Of a stretch of DNA of 64,000 nucleotides, positions 31,001-38,200 are shown piece after piece (position 1 is the stretch's first letter; each line of letters opens with the position of its first letter). Origin of the DNA: Shewanella putrefaciens (lineage in GTDB: Bacteria; Pseudomonadota; Gammaproteobacteria; Enterobacterales; Shewanellaceae); NCBI RefSeq assembly GCF_016406325.1, contig NZ_CP066370.1, forward strand, positions 2,356,001 through 2,420,000, given 5' to 3'. A program made the translations under genes and the position numbers. The notes beneath the pieces were generated by a model that saw only the letters and a list, made by a program, of their open reading frames with translations, was not told the DNA's origin and made no database searches.

Positions 31001-31268
31001 TGCGGTGGACGGCATGCGTCAATCCCAACCCTATCTCAACTTTGTCTTTTCTACCCTAGAGCACTTACAATACAGTCAATTATCGAGTAGCTTTGATATG
31101 GATCAAGAAGGTGATGCAACCCTAATTGTCGAAGTCAAAGGACGTAGCCAAGGGGTTGAACGGCCAATTCACTTGAATTACTCCCATGAAGAGAACATGC
31201 TGCAATTATTTAGAAGTCTGCAAATTGGTAATGATTTACAGGACAGAATCGAAAAATCAGTGAAGTAA
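28056..31268 (+). CDS. ydbH: YdbH family AsmA-like intermembrane lipid transporter
   Basis: A 1070-residue protein with one N-terminal membrane anchor (about residues 18-35) and a long periplasmic, beta-rich part, ending with the family C-terminal region (GVYADGIFDGVLPVDLVDGK; GGLIAISGNPAVDG). YdbH belongs to the AsmA-like bridge proteins with TamB and YhdP, which are redundantly needed in E. coli for phospholipid transport to the outer membrane. It is immediately followed by ynbE and ydbL homologues, confirming identity. Longer than E. coli YdbH (879 aa); the middle carries low-complexity Pro/Gln/Ser-rich text (about 350-380). Confidence 0.9.
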   Translation: MPIHNKPNRRKFPLKKTLLATSLTGILASVALTVWIVNTQTEQLIIQAANFALAGMDSELIDIELGKSQLAHWRITSANLRIHDSHIRLNNLNIQLKLDWPQSFAELKQFSQVSYLTQKITQISTGDIEVELGQSLFLPNRNAIDEQGPALALDIKSLPLIDIGKTSLILKAHHLNTQNDLPAYRLVMDKLSLNGAGEINSEFSHAGESIAKLKATLEANKWQLASEIALAPLLASLHQISLRQAQDSVLSPLTELDNEWQALAIDLQGQLVSNSSITLTSGELISEHQLIDPKLTFSQLAALELVPKPKLAFNITGHLAELDLSLEPFTLAVNPNAMQQQRLMQLLDASLANPLTQPSSPSTTKPDSEQAPDQVANQVTGQITKLLSGLKSTDTPVGLSLTLPETLHYPLTHIQQDTQAKPSADKPFIFNLPRVQLTTLGSKLDAQIDLANVEVVQSADALSFNSDWHLEINQTSPLQLSQLWANVPLDLSWSHSQLTTAGKFHFATTPNSTDWQFITEPIGTARSTTQTKNSTLQFVMGGLKQINTQDKNRTKHADISLGNIAINALAPLKVNTNTTDGLTVTLPPLTLALEQLHLSQTIQTIEAAPAETESNEAINSGIVSKTDVNTGHFSIALQNSMLFTLRPEIETPLDSLLASPWQNRLEWQASQLHIEKQLSSRGRSRKETVLKLDTLTLKQDVDWQQGTLLGEENWQVGTVKLQSHHQLNLATANKPLALTGQWVVDTSMTEALSLLNQTQPLPAELNVTGNNQLQAQFNLTQQRDQTQFAMQITQLMTNLEGFYKDTTFEGGKLQAQCEFTWGLSHKKPQDKGYFSSLSKLNCPQTLMTFTLFDPGFPLTDIEVEADIALSKDAEKLPENWIQQLTGLSDTDVSMTAKGKVLNGQFLLPEFTLKLQEKSHAYLLLQGMNLEEVLRIQPQIGVYADGIFDGVLPVDLVDGKVSISGGQLAARAPGGLIAISGNPAVDGMRQSQPYLNFVFSTLEHLQYSQLSSSFDMDQEGDATLIVEVKGRSQGVERPIHLNYSHEENMLQLFRSLQIGNDLQDRIEKSVK

Positions 31269-31281
31269 CAAGGAAATCTCA

Positions 31282-31500
31282 GTGAAAACATTTCAATTAA
31301 AGCAAGTTAGCATTAGTGCTCGAAGCGCTCTCATCGCTTTAATCGCACTCACCACATTGCAGGGCTGCGCGCCCACAGTCAAAATAGAGCCACCGGATAA
31401 ACCTATCGTTATCAATCTCAATGTAAAAATTGAACACGAGATAAAAATCAAAGTAGATAAAGAGTTAGATCAACTCCTATCTGATGAGAAACTGTTCTAA
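31282..31500 (+). CDS. ynbE: YnbE-like outer-membrane lipoprotein
   Basis: 72 residues with a GTG start preceded by AGGAAA. The signal peptide ends at a lipobox T-L-Q-G-C, with Cys about 29 lipidated. The mature part PTVKIEPPDKPIVINLNVKI is the conserved YnbE segment, thought to extend the YdbH beta-groove to the outer membrane. Starts 13 bp after ydbH, so cotranscribed. Confidence 0.9.
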   Translation: MKTFQLKQVSISARSALIALIALTTLQGCAPTVKIEPPDKPIVINLNVKIEHEIKIKVDKELDQLLSDEKLF

Positions 31501-31525
31501 ATTACACAAGAATTGAGGAACTACC

Positions 31526-31891
31526 ATGAAATCAATGCCATTAAAAACAAAGCGACTAAAAACAAAGTTACTACAGCTATTCACTCTCTGCTTCTTAAGC
31601 CTTAGCCTCTTAAGCCAAAGTGCCTTTGCCATGTCACTTCAAGAAGCCAAATCTCAAGGCTTTCTCGGCGAACAAGCCAACGGCTACTTAGGATTAGTGC
31701 AAGCCAATCCCGAAGCCAAAGCCGTCATGGACGATGTCAATAACAAACGCCGCGCCCACTACGAAACCATCGCGAAAAAGAACAATATCTCCGCCGCCGA
31801 TGTCGCTAAACTGGCCGGTGAAAAAGCCATCGCCGCCACAGATAAAGGCAATTATGTGCAAGATGCCAGCGGGAAGTGGATTAAAAAGTAG
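31526..31891 (+). CDS. ydbL: YdbL family periplasmic protein (DUF1318)
   Basis: 121 residues with a Sec signal peptide cleaved after SAFA (about residue 36). The mature DUF1318 domain contains EAKSQGFLGEQANGYLG and a later NNKRRAHYETIAKKN. In E. coli, YdbL modulates the YdbH-YnbE complex, preventing YnbE over-assembly. Third gene of the unit, followed by a terminator. Confidence 0.92.
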   Translation: MKSMPLKTKRLKTKLLQLFTLCFLSLSLLSQSAFAMSLQEAKSQGFLGEQANGYLGLVQANPEAKAVMDDVNNKRRAHYETIAKKNNISAADVAKLAGEKAIAATDKGNYVQDASGKWIKK

Positions 31892-31920
31892 CCCTATTTA
31901 AGCGCTCTAGTGTATAAAAC

Positions 31921-31946
31921 AACGCCTGTAATAGCAGGCGTTTTTA
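31921..31946 (+). terminator. Terminator of the ydbH-ynbE-ydbL operon
   Basis: ACGCCTG-taatag-CAGGCGTTTTTAT: a compact GC stem with five T after it. Confidence 0.9.
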
Positions 31947-32206
31947 TGGATGGATTTGTCGTTAGAGGGATATATGATTAACTGGCAACGATGTTATTGC
32001 CTTACAATGAATGCCTCAATTTACTTTCAACTACCAGCTCAAATACATGAAAAAGCTGGCAAAGCCAGTGCCTGATATCGACTCACTTCTACCGTAGAAC
32101 TTCTCACACAAAAGCACCCCGAGGGATCATGGGGCGAATACAGACTGATAAACAGCCTAATTAACTTGGCGCAGAATGATGGACAGCCTCACTTGAAGAT
32201 TATATT
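31947..32206. other. Gap between convergent ydbL and the cassette-like genes
   Basis: 260 bp without a gene. On the minus strand it carries the terminator at 32050-32068 and a weaker CCCC/GGGG hairpin with GCTTTTG (32111-32136). Confidence 0.5.
32050..32068 (-). terminator. Minus-strand terminator after the cassette-like genes
   Basis: Read on the minus strand: CTGGC-TTT-GCCAG followed directly by CTTTTTC. A short perfect stem and T run. Confidence 0.7.
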
Positions 32207-32719
32207 TCAATCTATAAAAGGACACGGTTTGTTTTGAACCATTTCAAAATGGTGGGCTCTGCAATAAGCACTGCTCGTTATTGCTCCTCTTTGGCACTCT
32301 TCATTTTTGCACTGTACCTGACTTCTTTCTTCACCAAGACAATCATAAAAATCTCTGTCTACTTTCCTTTGGTATTCTTCTTGTTCTAAGGGCTTGAAAC
32401 CTGGATAAGGTAAAAACGCATCGTAGTCATAATAATATTGGAATGACTCAAATAAAAAATCATCAGTTAGCTCAAAATCAAGACTCTTAGCAAAAGAAAA
32501 TATACTTTCAATCGTTCCTGTATTAAGAGTGGAAATTAATCCTTTTTCTTTCGCAATAAGTGGCTCATCTTGTTCATCGACTTCATGGATATCTAGCTCG
32601 TCATCATCGATTATCAACCCGAGTGTATTAAGATTCCATGCTCCTTCTGCCGGAAGATATAACCAACCACTTTCAAGTTGACCGTTCGCTCGTCTTAAAA
32701 AATTAATTAATGTATCCAT
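32207..32719 (-). CDS. Unrecognised acidic protein with C-terminal Cys/His motif
   Basis: 170 residues, no signal peptide or membrane segment. Acidic stretches around 38-52 (DDDELDIHEVDEQDE). The C-terminus has a likely zinc-binding group: CKNEEC, then YCRAHH about 10 residues on, then CPF. AT-rich coding unlike its neighbours. It follows an attC-like site (32729-32789) and a second unknown gene on the same strand, suggesting that it was acquired as a gene cassette. Family not recognised; function unknown. Confidence 0.65.
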   Translation of the reverse strand: MDTLINFLRRANGQLESGWLYLPAEGAWNLNTLGLIIDDDELDIHEVDEQDEPLIAKEKGLISTLNTGTIESIFSFAKSLDFELTDDFLFESFQYYYDYDAFLPYPGFKPLEQEEYQRKVDRDFYDCLGEERSQVQCKNEECQRGAITSSAYCRAHHFEMVQNKPCPFID

Positions 32720-32728
32720 ATTTCCCTT

Positions 32729-32789
32729 TGATACCGCCGCCAGCAGAGGTGCAGGCTTGCGATCGTCCTACTGACTGGCTTTGTTAAGC
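32729..32789 (-). repeat. attC-like recombination site (degenerate)
   Basis: On the minus strand: GCTTAAC (32789-32783, matches RYYYAAC) begins 2 nt after the stop of the 109-aa gene. Arms AAAGCCAG-TCAGTAGG and CCTCTG-CTGGC are imperfectly complementary, and the end GGCGGTATC has one base changed from the expected GTT core. Length about 61 bp. Position directly between two small co-directional genes supports a cassette junction. Confidence 0.5.
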
Positions 32790-32791
32790 GA

Positions 32792-33121
32792 TTACTCACG
32801 GAAGCCAGCATCTTTAAGGATTGCGTCGATATCCGCTAATGGCTCTTCGTTCACCACTTGCTCCCACGTCGGCTCCGGCCCCCCGAACTCATATACCCTC
32901 AAGTACAAGATACTTCCGCTCTGCTTCCAATCCACGTAAAAACCTTCGCACAACAAGCCAGTTATTTGGTCAACTATTTGATCCGTTTCAACATCAATGA
33001 CCCCAACCAAATCAACGCCACAATACTGAACTAACTTGCATTCGCGGAAAGTACTCACATTTGCCCATGCGTCAAATGCGGCTAATTTACGGTTTAACTC
33101 TTGCTCAAATTCTGGATTCAT
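32792..33121 (-). CDS. Unrecognised small protein
   Basis: 109 residues, acidic, soluble, no motif known to me. The C-terminus EEPLADIDAILKDAGFRE and a central YLRVYEFGGPEPTWEQV are distinctive. It begins 10 nt after a perfect GTTAAGT core (33137-33131) and ends 2 nt before another attC-like core, the layout of an integron gene cassette. No Shine-Dalgarno is obvious (GGTAGAACC before the ATG). Function unknown; small cassette proteins of this kind include immunity and defence factors, but nothing here proves it. Confidence 0.6.
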   Translation of the reverse strand: MNPEFEQELNRKLAAFDAWANVSTFRECKLVQYCGVDLVGVIDVETDQIVDQITGLLCEGFYVDWKQSGSILYLRVYEFGGPEPTWEQVVNEEPLADIDAILKDAGFRE

Positions 33122-33130
33122 GGTTCTACC

Positions 33131-33230
33131 ACTTAACCTGTTGCTAATGGGTTGCCGCTGCGCAGCATAGGCAGTCCCGTGGAGGCCATGTCGTTTGTGG
33201 CCGTAACTAATTTAACAATCTGTTAGTTGT
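33131..33230 (-). repeat. attC-like site upstream of the 109-aa gene
   Basis: Plus-strand reading: ACTTAAC (33131-33137) at one end and GTTAGTT (33224-33230) at the other, about 100 bp apart. The flanking arms (AACCTGTTGCTAAT and the complement of ATTTAACAATCTGTTAG) are imperfectly complementary. An internal CTGCGCAG palindrome lies near 33158. It fits a long attC; degeneracy makes the call tentative. Confidence 0.4.
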
Positions 33231-33237
33231 CCTAGTA

Positions 33238-33257
33238 TAATGTCAGCGCTAACATTT
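33238..33257 (+). promoter_or_regulatory. Promoter and palindromic operator of a toxin-antitoxin remnant
   Basis: TATAAT (33238-33243, preceded by TAG as an extended -10) overlaps the near-palindrome ATGTCAGCGCTAACAT (33242-33257, one mismatched pair). This is the usual arrangement for autorepression by a RelB/DinJ-type antitoxin. AAGGAG lies 8 nt before the ATG at 33284. Confidence 0.6.
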
Positions 33258-33283
33258 GTACTCACAATAAAGGAGCTCACCAT

Positions 33284-33397
33284 GGATACAGAATTCAATT
33301 TCTTGTGGACGAAGAAATAAAACGCTTAGCTCAACAAATGGCAGAAAGCCAAGACCGAACTCTTAGCGATGCTTGTCGTGAACTCATGGAAATTTAA
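33284..33397 (+). pseudogene. RelB/DinJ-family antitoxin remnant (frameshifted, truncated)
   Basis: The ATG frame stops after 12 codons. A neighbouring frame from about 33296 reads IQFLVDEEIKRLAQQMAES then QDRTLSDACRELMEI and stop, closely resembling the N-terminal ribbon-helix-helix of DinJ/RelB antitoxins. A single-base frameshift near 33294 therefore separates start and body, and the C-terminal toxin-binding part is missing (about 38 residues remain of about 85). No toxin gene follows: the next gene is zapC on the other strand. An intact promoter and operator remain upstream. Confidence 0.75.
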
Positions 33398-33458
33398 GCG
33401 AATTATCGGCTAATGGTTGATATTAAAAACCAATAGTGACTATTGATCTGCAACTACG

Positions 33459-33992
33459 TTATGCCGCAACCACATGACGCTGCGCACGCAGTGGGTGTAA
33501 GCGGTTATGCATCACTTTGATGGTTTCAAACTGCACCATGGTTTTAGCCCCAGATAAAACACATTCCGGCGATAATAACATCACTAGCGCGGACTGTAGG
33601 GTATTTTCAACCACAAGTACCAGTGCCCTTTGCTTTTGGCATTTAAGCTCAAAAACTTTACCCACATCGCTATAGACACAGACATCACTGGTATCAAAAA
33701 ACCATGATTTAGGCATTTGCGGTGTTAGCATAAAATGAGCGGCGGTGGCATTGAGGGCAATTTGGACAATCGCAGCATCGGTCAAAGATAAACTTTTAGG
33801 TAATCTATCAAGTAAGTTCATATAGAATTTGGCGTGCGCGATATTAAACTCCATCCTCGATAAGGCATCAGGAATTAATGATTTTGCTTTATAAGCCGTC
33901 AGAAATTCTATTTCGGAACCTAACGATACGCCTAATACACCATACGAATCGTTATATTTCCATTGCCAATCCTTTTGCGGCATTAATAACAT
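33459..33992 (-). CDS. zapC: Cell division protein ZapC
   Basis: 177 residues, cytoplasmic. Similarity to E. coli ZapC (180 aa) is clear around IALNATAAHFMLTPQMPKSWFF (here split at about 78-98), in VLVVENTLQSALVMLL, and in the C-terminal IKVMHNRLHPL. ZapC binds FtsZ and promotes bundling of FtsZ protofilaments at the Z-ring. It follows pyrD on the same strand after a 200-bp spacer filled with GATC sites. Start at 33992 gives the family N-terminus MPQKDWQWKYN after three residues; ATG 33983 is an alternative. Confidence 0.88.
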   Translation of the reverse strand: MLLMPQKDWQWKYNDSYGVLGVSLGSEIEFLTAYKAKSLIPDALSRMEFNIAHAKFYMNLLDRLPKSLSLTDAAIVQIALNATAAHFMLTPQMPKSWFFDTSDVCVYSDVGKVFELKCQKQRALVLVVENTLQSALVMLLSPECVLSGAKTMVQFETIKVMHNRLHPLRAQRHVVAA

Positions 33993-34094
33993 AACGTTTA
34001 CCTACTATTTGAACACTCGCACATCATAGTAGATATTTTATTCAATATCAAAATAAAAATAATAAAATACAAATTATTTAACAGTTACTTAGTC

Positions 34095-34191
34095 GATCTA
34101 TTATCGGATCTTAACTGCGATCCAATGATCTTTTTAGATCGCAGTTATTCAAAAAGATCTTCTTTTCGATCTCTTTATTGATCTTAAGATC
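34095..34191. repeat. Cluster of nine GATC sites with oriC-like AT-rich 12-mers
   Basis: GATC starts at 34095, 34107, 34119, 34127, 34137, 34156, 34168, 34180 and 34188: nine sites in 97 bp, against about one per 256 bp by chance. The first four and the last four share the spacing 12, 12, 8. Units such as GATCTTCTTTTC and GATCTCTTTATT resemble the GATC-led 13-mers of E. coli oriC. A perfect 10-bp inverted repeat AACTGCGATC (34113-34122) / GATCGCAGTT (34137-34146) lies in the middle, and TTATTCAAA (34145-34153) is one base from a DnaA-box consensus. It lies between pyrD and zapC, starting right after the pyrD stop. Dam or SeqA interaction is inference. Confidence 0.8.
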
Positions 34192-34192
34192 A

Positions 34193-35212
34193 TTATTTTA
34201 AGCGATAAGCTTCTACTATCTCTTTAATTAACTTCGGACCTTGGTAAATAAAACCAGAATAAATCTGTACCATAGTGGCGCCCGCATCAAATTTTGCTAG
34301 GGCATCTTCAGCACTATTAATCCCACCTACGCCTATGATTGGGATCTGTCCTTTCAAACATGTTGCCAATTGCCTTATCACTTCTGTTGACAGCTCTGTT
34401 AAAGGTTTGCCGCTTAAACCACCGCTTTCATTAGCATTAGCAAGGCCACTAACACCATCGCGCGTTAACGTGGTATTCGTTGCAATAGCACCATCAAATT
34501 TATTTTTAATCAGCGCGTCGGCGATATTTTCAATTTCTTCAATGGTTAAATCTGGTGCAATTTTAAGTGCGATAGGCACGTATTTTTTATGCTTCTCAGC
34601 CAGTTCAAGTTGCTTTGTTTTAATGGCGCTTAATAATTCATCTAATAGATCGCCATATTGTAGCGATCGTAATCCGGGGGTATTGGGAGATGAAATATTC
34701 ACCGCAATATAAGCGGCATAGGGATAAACTTTATCCATGCAGATCAAATAATCATCTTTGCCCTGCTCCACTGGTGTGTCTTTATTTTTACCAATATTAA
34801 CACCCACCATGATATCGGACTTTTTCGCGATCAAATTTCTAACTAAATTATCAACCCCTTTGTTATTAAACCCCATTCGATTAATGATGCCTTTGGCAGG
34901 TTTTAATCTAAATAAACGGGGTAAATCATTACCTGGTTGTGGTCTTGGGGTAACGGTGCCCACCTCAATGTGCCCAAATCCCATCGCATGAAAGGCATCA
35001 ATTGATTCGCCGTCTTTATCCATTCCCGCAGCGAGACCTACCGGATTTGGAAAAGTCAGCCCCATAAATGTGACTGGAGCTGGCGCAATCGTTTGGCGAT
35101 AAAAGCAGTTTAACGGACTGTTGCCTGTCATTTTTAAGCTGCCAATAGCCAGATTATGCGCTCGCTCAGGATCCATCTGAAACATGACTTTCTGTGCGAT
35201 TTTATAGAACAT
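34193..35212 (-). CDS. pyrD: Dihydroorotate dehydrogenase (quinone), class 2
   Basis: About 339 residues from the ATG at 35212, giving the family start [22 protein letters not shown] (split by positions 1-20); earlier in-frame codons overlap the gdh terminator. Membrane-associated FMN enzyme of pyrimidine synthesis passing electrons to quinone. Motifs: [33 protein letters not shown] with the catalytic Ser, KIAPDL and [13 protein letters not shown]. Length fits class 2 (336 in E. coli). Confidence 0.97.
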   Translation of the reverse strand: MFYKIAQKVMFQMDPERAHNLAIGSLKMTGNSPLNCFYRQTIAPAPVTFMGLTFPNPVGLAAGMDKDGESIDAFHAMGFGHIEVGTVTPRPQPGNDLPRLFRLKPAKGIINRMGFNNKGVDNLVRNLIAKKSDIMVGVNIGKNKDTPVEQGKDDYLICMDKVYPYAAYIAVNISSPNTPGLRSLQYGDLLDELLSAIKTKQLELAEKHKKYVPIALKIAPDLTIEEIENIADALIKNKFDGAIATNTTLTRDGVSGLANANESGGLSGKPLTELSTEVIRQLATCLKGQIPIIGVGGINSAEDALAKFDAGATMVQIYSGFIYQGPKLIKEIVEAYRLK

Positions 35213-35228
35213 GTACTTTCCTCGACCT

Positions 35229-35256
35229 AAAAAAAGCCCCGGCGATCGCCAGGGCT
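35229..35256 (-). terminator. Terminator of the NAD-GDH gene
   Basis: On the minus strand AAGCCCTGGCGATCGCCGGGG then CTTTTTTT: strong GC stem with one mismatch and a seven-T run, between the gdh stop and the pyrD start. Confidence 0.9.
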
Positions 35257-35274
35257 TCTGATTATTATAAAAGT

Positions 35275-38200
35275 TTACTTTTGGCCTTCGCAATGAAGGA
35301 TCAGAAGATTAAGTTCACGTAGGGCGACGGAGAACTTAGCAAACTCATGGATTTGCGATGTCTTGAAGTCAGCTAGCATATGGAACCATCTTTCCAATAG
35401 AGCTTGATTAGAATCAATCCATTGGGAAATCACGCTCTGGGCGTCACAGGTTGCACTGCAGGTTCTTAAGACCACTGAACTCAACGCACGTTGTTGCCAA
35501 TCCAACTCTTCCCTAAAGGCTGCACGGGCCAGTGCTTGCCAATGGTTCGCCACAGGTTGAGCACTGATCTGTTCTAGGAACCAGTGTAACTCAACACGAG
35601 CACCGAGTTTAAAGTAAGTTTCAGCAACCAACGCCACTGTCTTATCTTCAGCTTGGGCAATTTGTGCAATATCTAACGCTGAGAATAAGGTACTCATGTT
35701 AGCTACTAAGGTCGCAACATCCTGTGGCACATTTTCCTTGATCAAGGCGTTGATCTCAGTTTGAATGCCCGCGGCTTCTTCTTCTACTAGATATAAATGA
35801 ACATTGGCCTTAATTTGTTCAAATACAGGTTTGAAGAATGCAACGGTTTGTTCAATGCTCCACGCGCGATTGCGATGACGTAGGAACCAACGACATGCAC
35901 GGCGCATATTACGGCGCAATTGGTGCAACATTTCACCTTGAACCACAGCAGGTACGATACCGTTTAAGTCAGTGATCGATTTAGTTAATTCAGCTAAACC
36001 AAACACTTCGCGAGCCATAGTGTAGCAAATCGCCGCATCGGCAACTGAGGCACCAGTCTCATCTTGCATACGTTGAACGAAGTTCAAGCCCATATCGTTG
36101 ACAAGTTCATTGGCGAGTGAGGTCGCAATGATTTCACCACGCAGTGGGTGTGTCGCCATTCTGTCGCTGTATTTTTCCTGCAGTTTTTTAGGGAAATACG
36201 CGATAAGCAATTGGCTTAATAAGGTATCTTCAGTGATTTCTGGTGTCACTAACTGTTCTTTCAGCACCATTTTCGCGTAGGCAACCAGTACAGAAAGCTC
36301 TGGGCGTGTTAACGCGCGACCACTGGCTAAACGCTCAGCAAGTTCATCCTCTGAGGGTAAGAACTCTAATGCTCTGTCTAACTTGCCTTCTTTTTCCAGA
36401 TATTGGATAAAGCGGATCTGCTCTTTAAGCTGCTCAGCACCACGCACTTGAGTCACAGAGATAGTTCGAGTTTGATCTTTACAGTCTTGCAGAACAATTT
36501 GACCGACTTCTTCGGTCATTTCTTCCAGTAAACGGTTACGCTGCTTAAGCGTTAGTTCACCTTCAGTCACCATAGCGTTCAGCAGGATCTTGATGTTCAC
36601 TTCGTTATCTGAACAGTCCACACCACCAACGTTATCCACGAAGTCAGTGTTGATTCGACCACCATTAGCCGCATATTCGATACGACCTAACTGAGTACAA
36701 CCTAAGTTACCTCCCTCGCCGACAATCTTAGCACGCAGTTCGCCACCGTTGACCCGCAGAGCATCGTTAGCGCGATCGCCAACTTCAGCATGGGTTTCAC
36801 GGGATGACTTAACATAAGTCCCGATCCCGCCGTTCCAGATCAGATCCACTGGCATTTTCAGCAGTTCTTTCATCAGTTCAGTTGGGGTCATAGAGGTTTT
36901 CTCTGTGGCCAACATTTGCTTCATTTCTGCCGATAATGGGATTGATTTAGATGAGCGGAGGAAAACCCCACCGCCCTTAGAAATCAACTTGCTGTTGTAA
37001 TCTTCCCAGCTTGAACGTGGCAGAGCGAATAAACGCGCCCGTTCATCATAACTCAACGCCGTATCTGGATTGGGATCGATAAAGATATGCATGTGGTTGA
37101 AAGCGGCAACTAATTTAGTGTGCTTAGACAACAACATACCATTACCAAATACGTCGCCCGCCATATCACCTATACCCAAACAGGTAAAATCAGTGGTTTG
37201 ACAATCGATGCCGACTTCGCGGAAGTGGCGTTTAACCGACTCCCAACCACCTCTAGCGGTGATCCCCATTTTCTTATGGTCATAACCGTTACTGCCACCC
37301 GATGCAAACGCATCGCCGAGCCAGAAATTGTATTCAAGGGAGATCGAGTTCGCGATATCGGAGAAAGTCGCCGTGCCCTTATCGGCTGCCACCACTAAAT
37401 AAGGATCATCTTCATCGTGACGTACCACCTCTGCAGGATGGACTATCTCACCATTAACGATGTTATCGGTAATATCGAGCAATGCACGGATGAACAGACG
37501 GTAACACTCTTGGCCTTCGGTAAAGAAGGCTTCACGGCCACCTTCGGTCGGCAATTGTTTACAAACAAAACCACCTTTAGCACCGACAGGCACAATCACA
37601 GTGTTTTTCACTTGTTGTGCTTTTACCAAACCTAATACTTCGGTGCGGAAGTCTTCACGACGATCTGACCAGCGCAAACCACCTCGAGCCACTTTACCGT
37701 AACGTAAATGCACACCTTCAACCCGTGGCGAATAGACGAAAATTTCGAATTTCGGCAGTGGGCGCGGCATCTCAGGGATCATGGAAGGCATGAATTTAAA
37801 CGAGATATAACTCTTAGGTTCGCCTTTAGCGTCCAACTGATAGAAGTTGGTACGTAGAGTGGCGTTAATGAGGTCTAAATAACGACGAATAATACGGTCA
37901 TCATCAAGGCTAGACACTTCATCTAAACGTAAGTTGATCTGCTCCAAAAACTTGCCCAATGTACGGGTCTTCAGTTTAGGATTGAACTTACGGATAAACA
38001 TTTTAACCAACAAATCAGCGATTTGTGGGTAACGGCCAAAGGTTTCTTCGATATAGGCTTGGCTAAATGTTGCATCAATTTGACGCATATATTTTGCATA
38101 GGCACGTAATACCGACACTTCACGGCCCGTTAAGCCAGACGCCAGAATAATGCGGTTAAAACCGTCATCTTCGAGTTTCTTTTGCCATACTTGTGACAGT

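Noticed and set aside
34095..34191. Chromosomal replication origin oriC
   Set aside because: Only one near-match to a DnaA box and none of the usual flanking genes (dnaA, mnmG, parAB); reported as an origin-like GATC cluster only.
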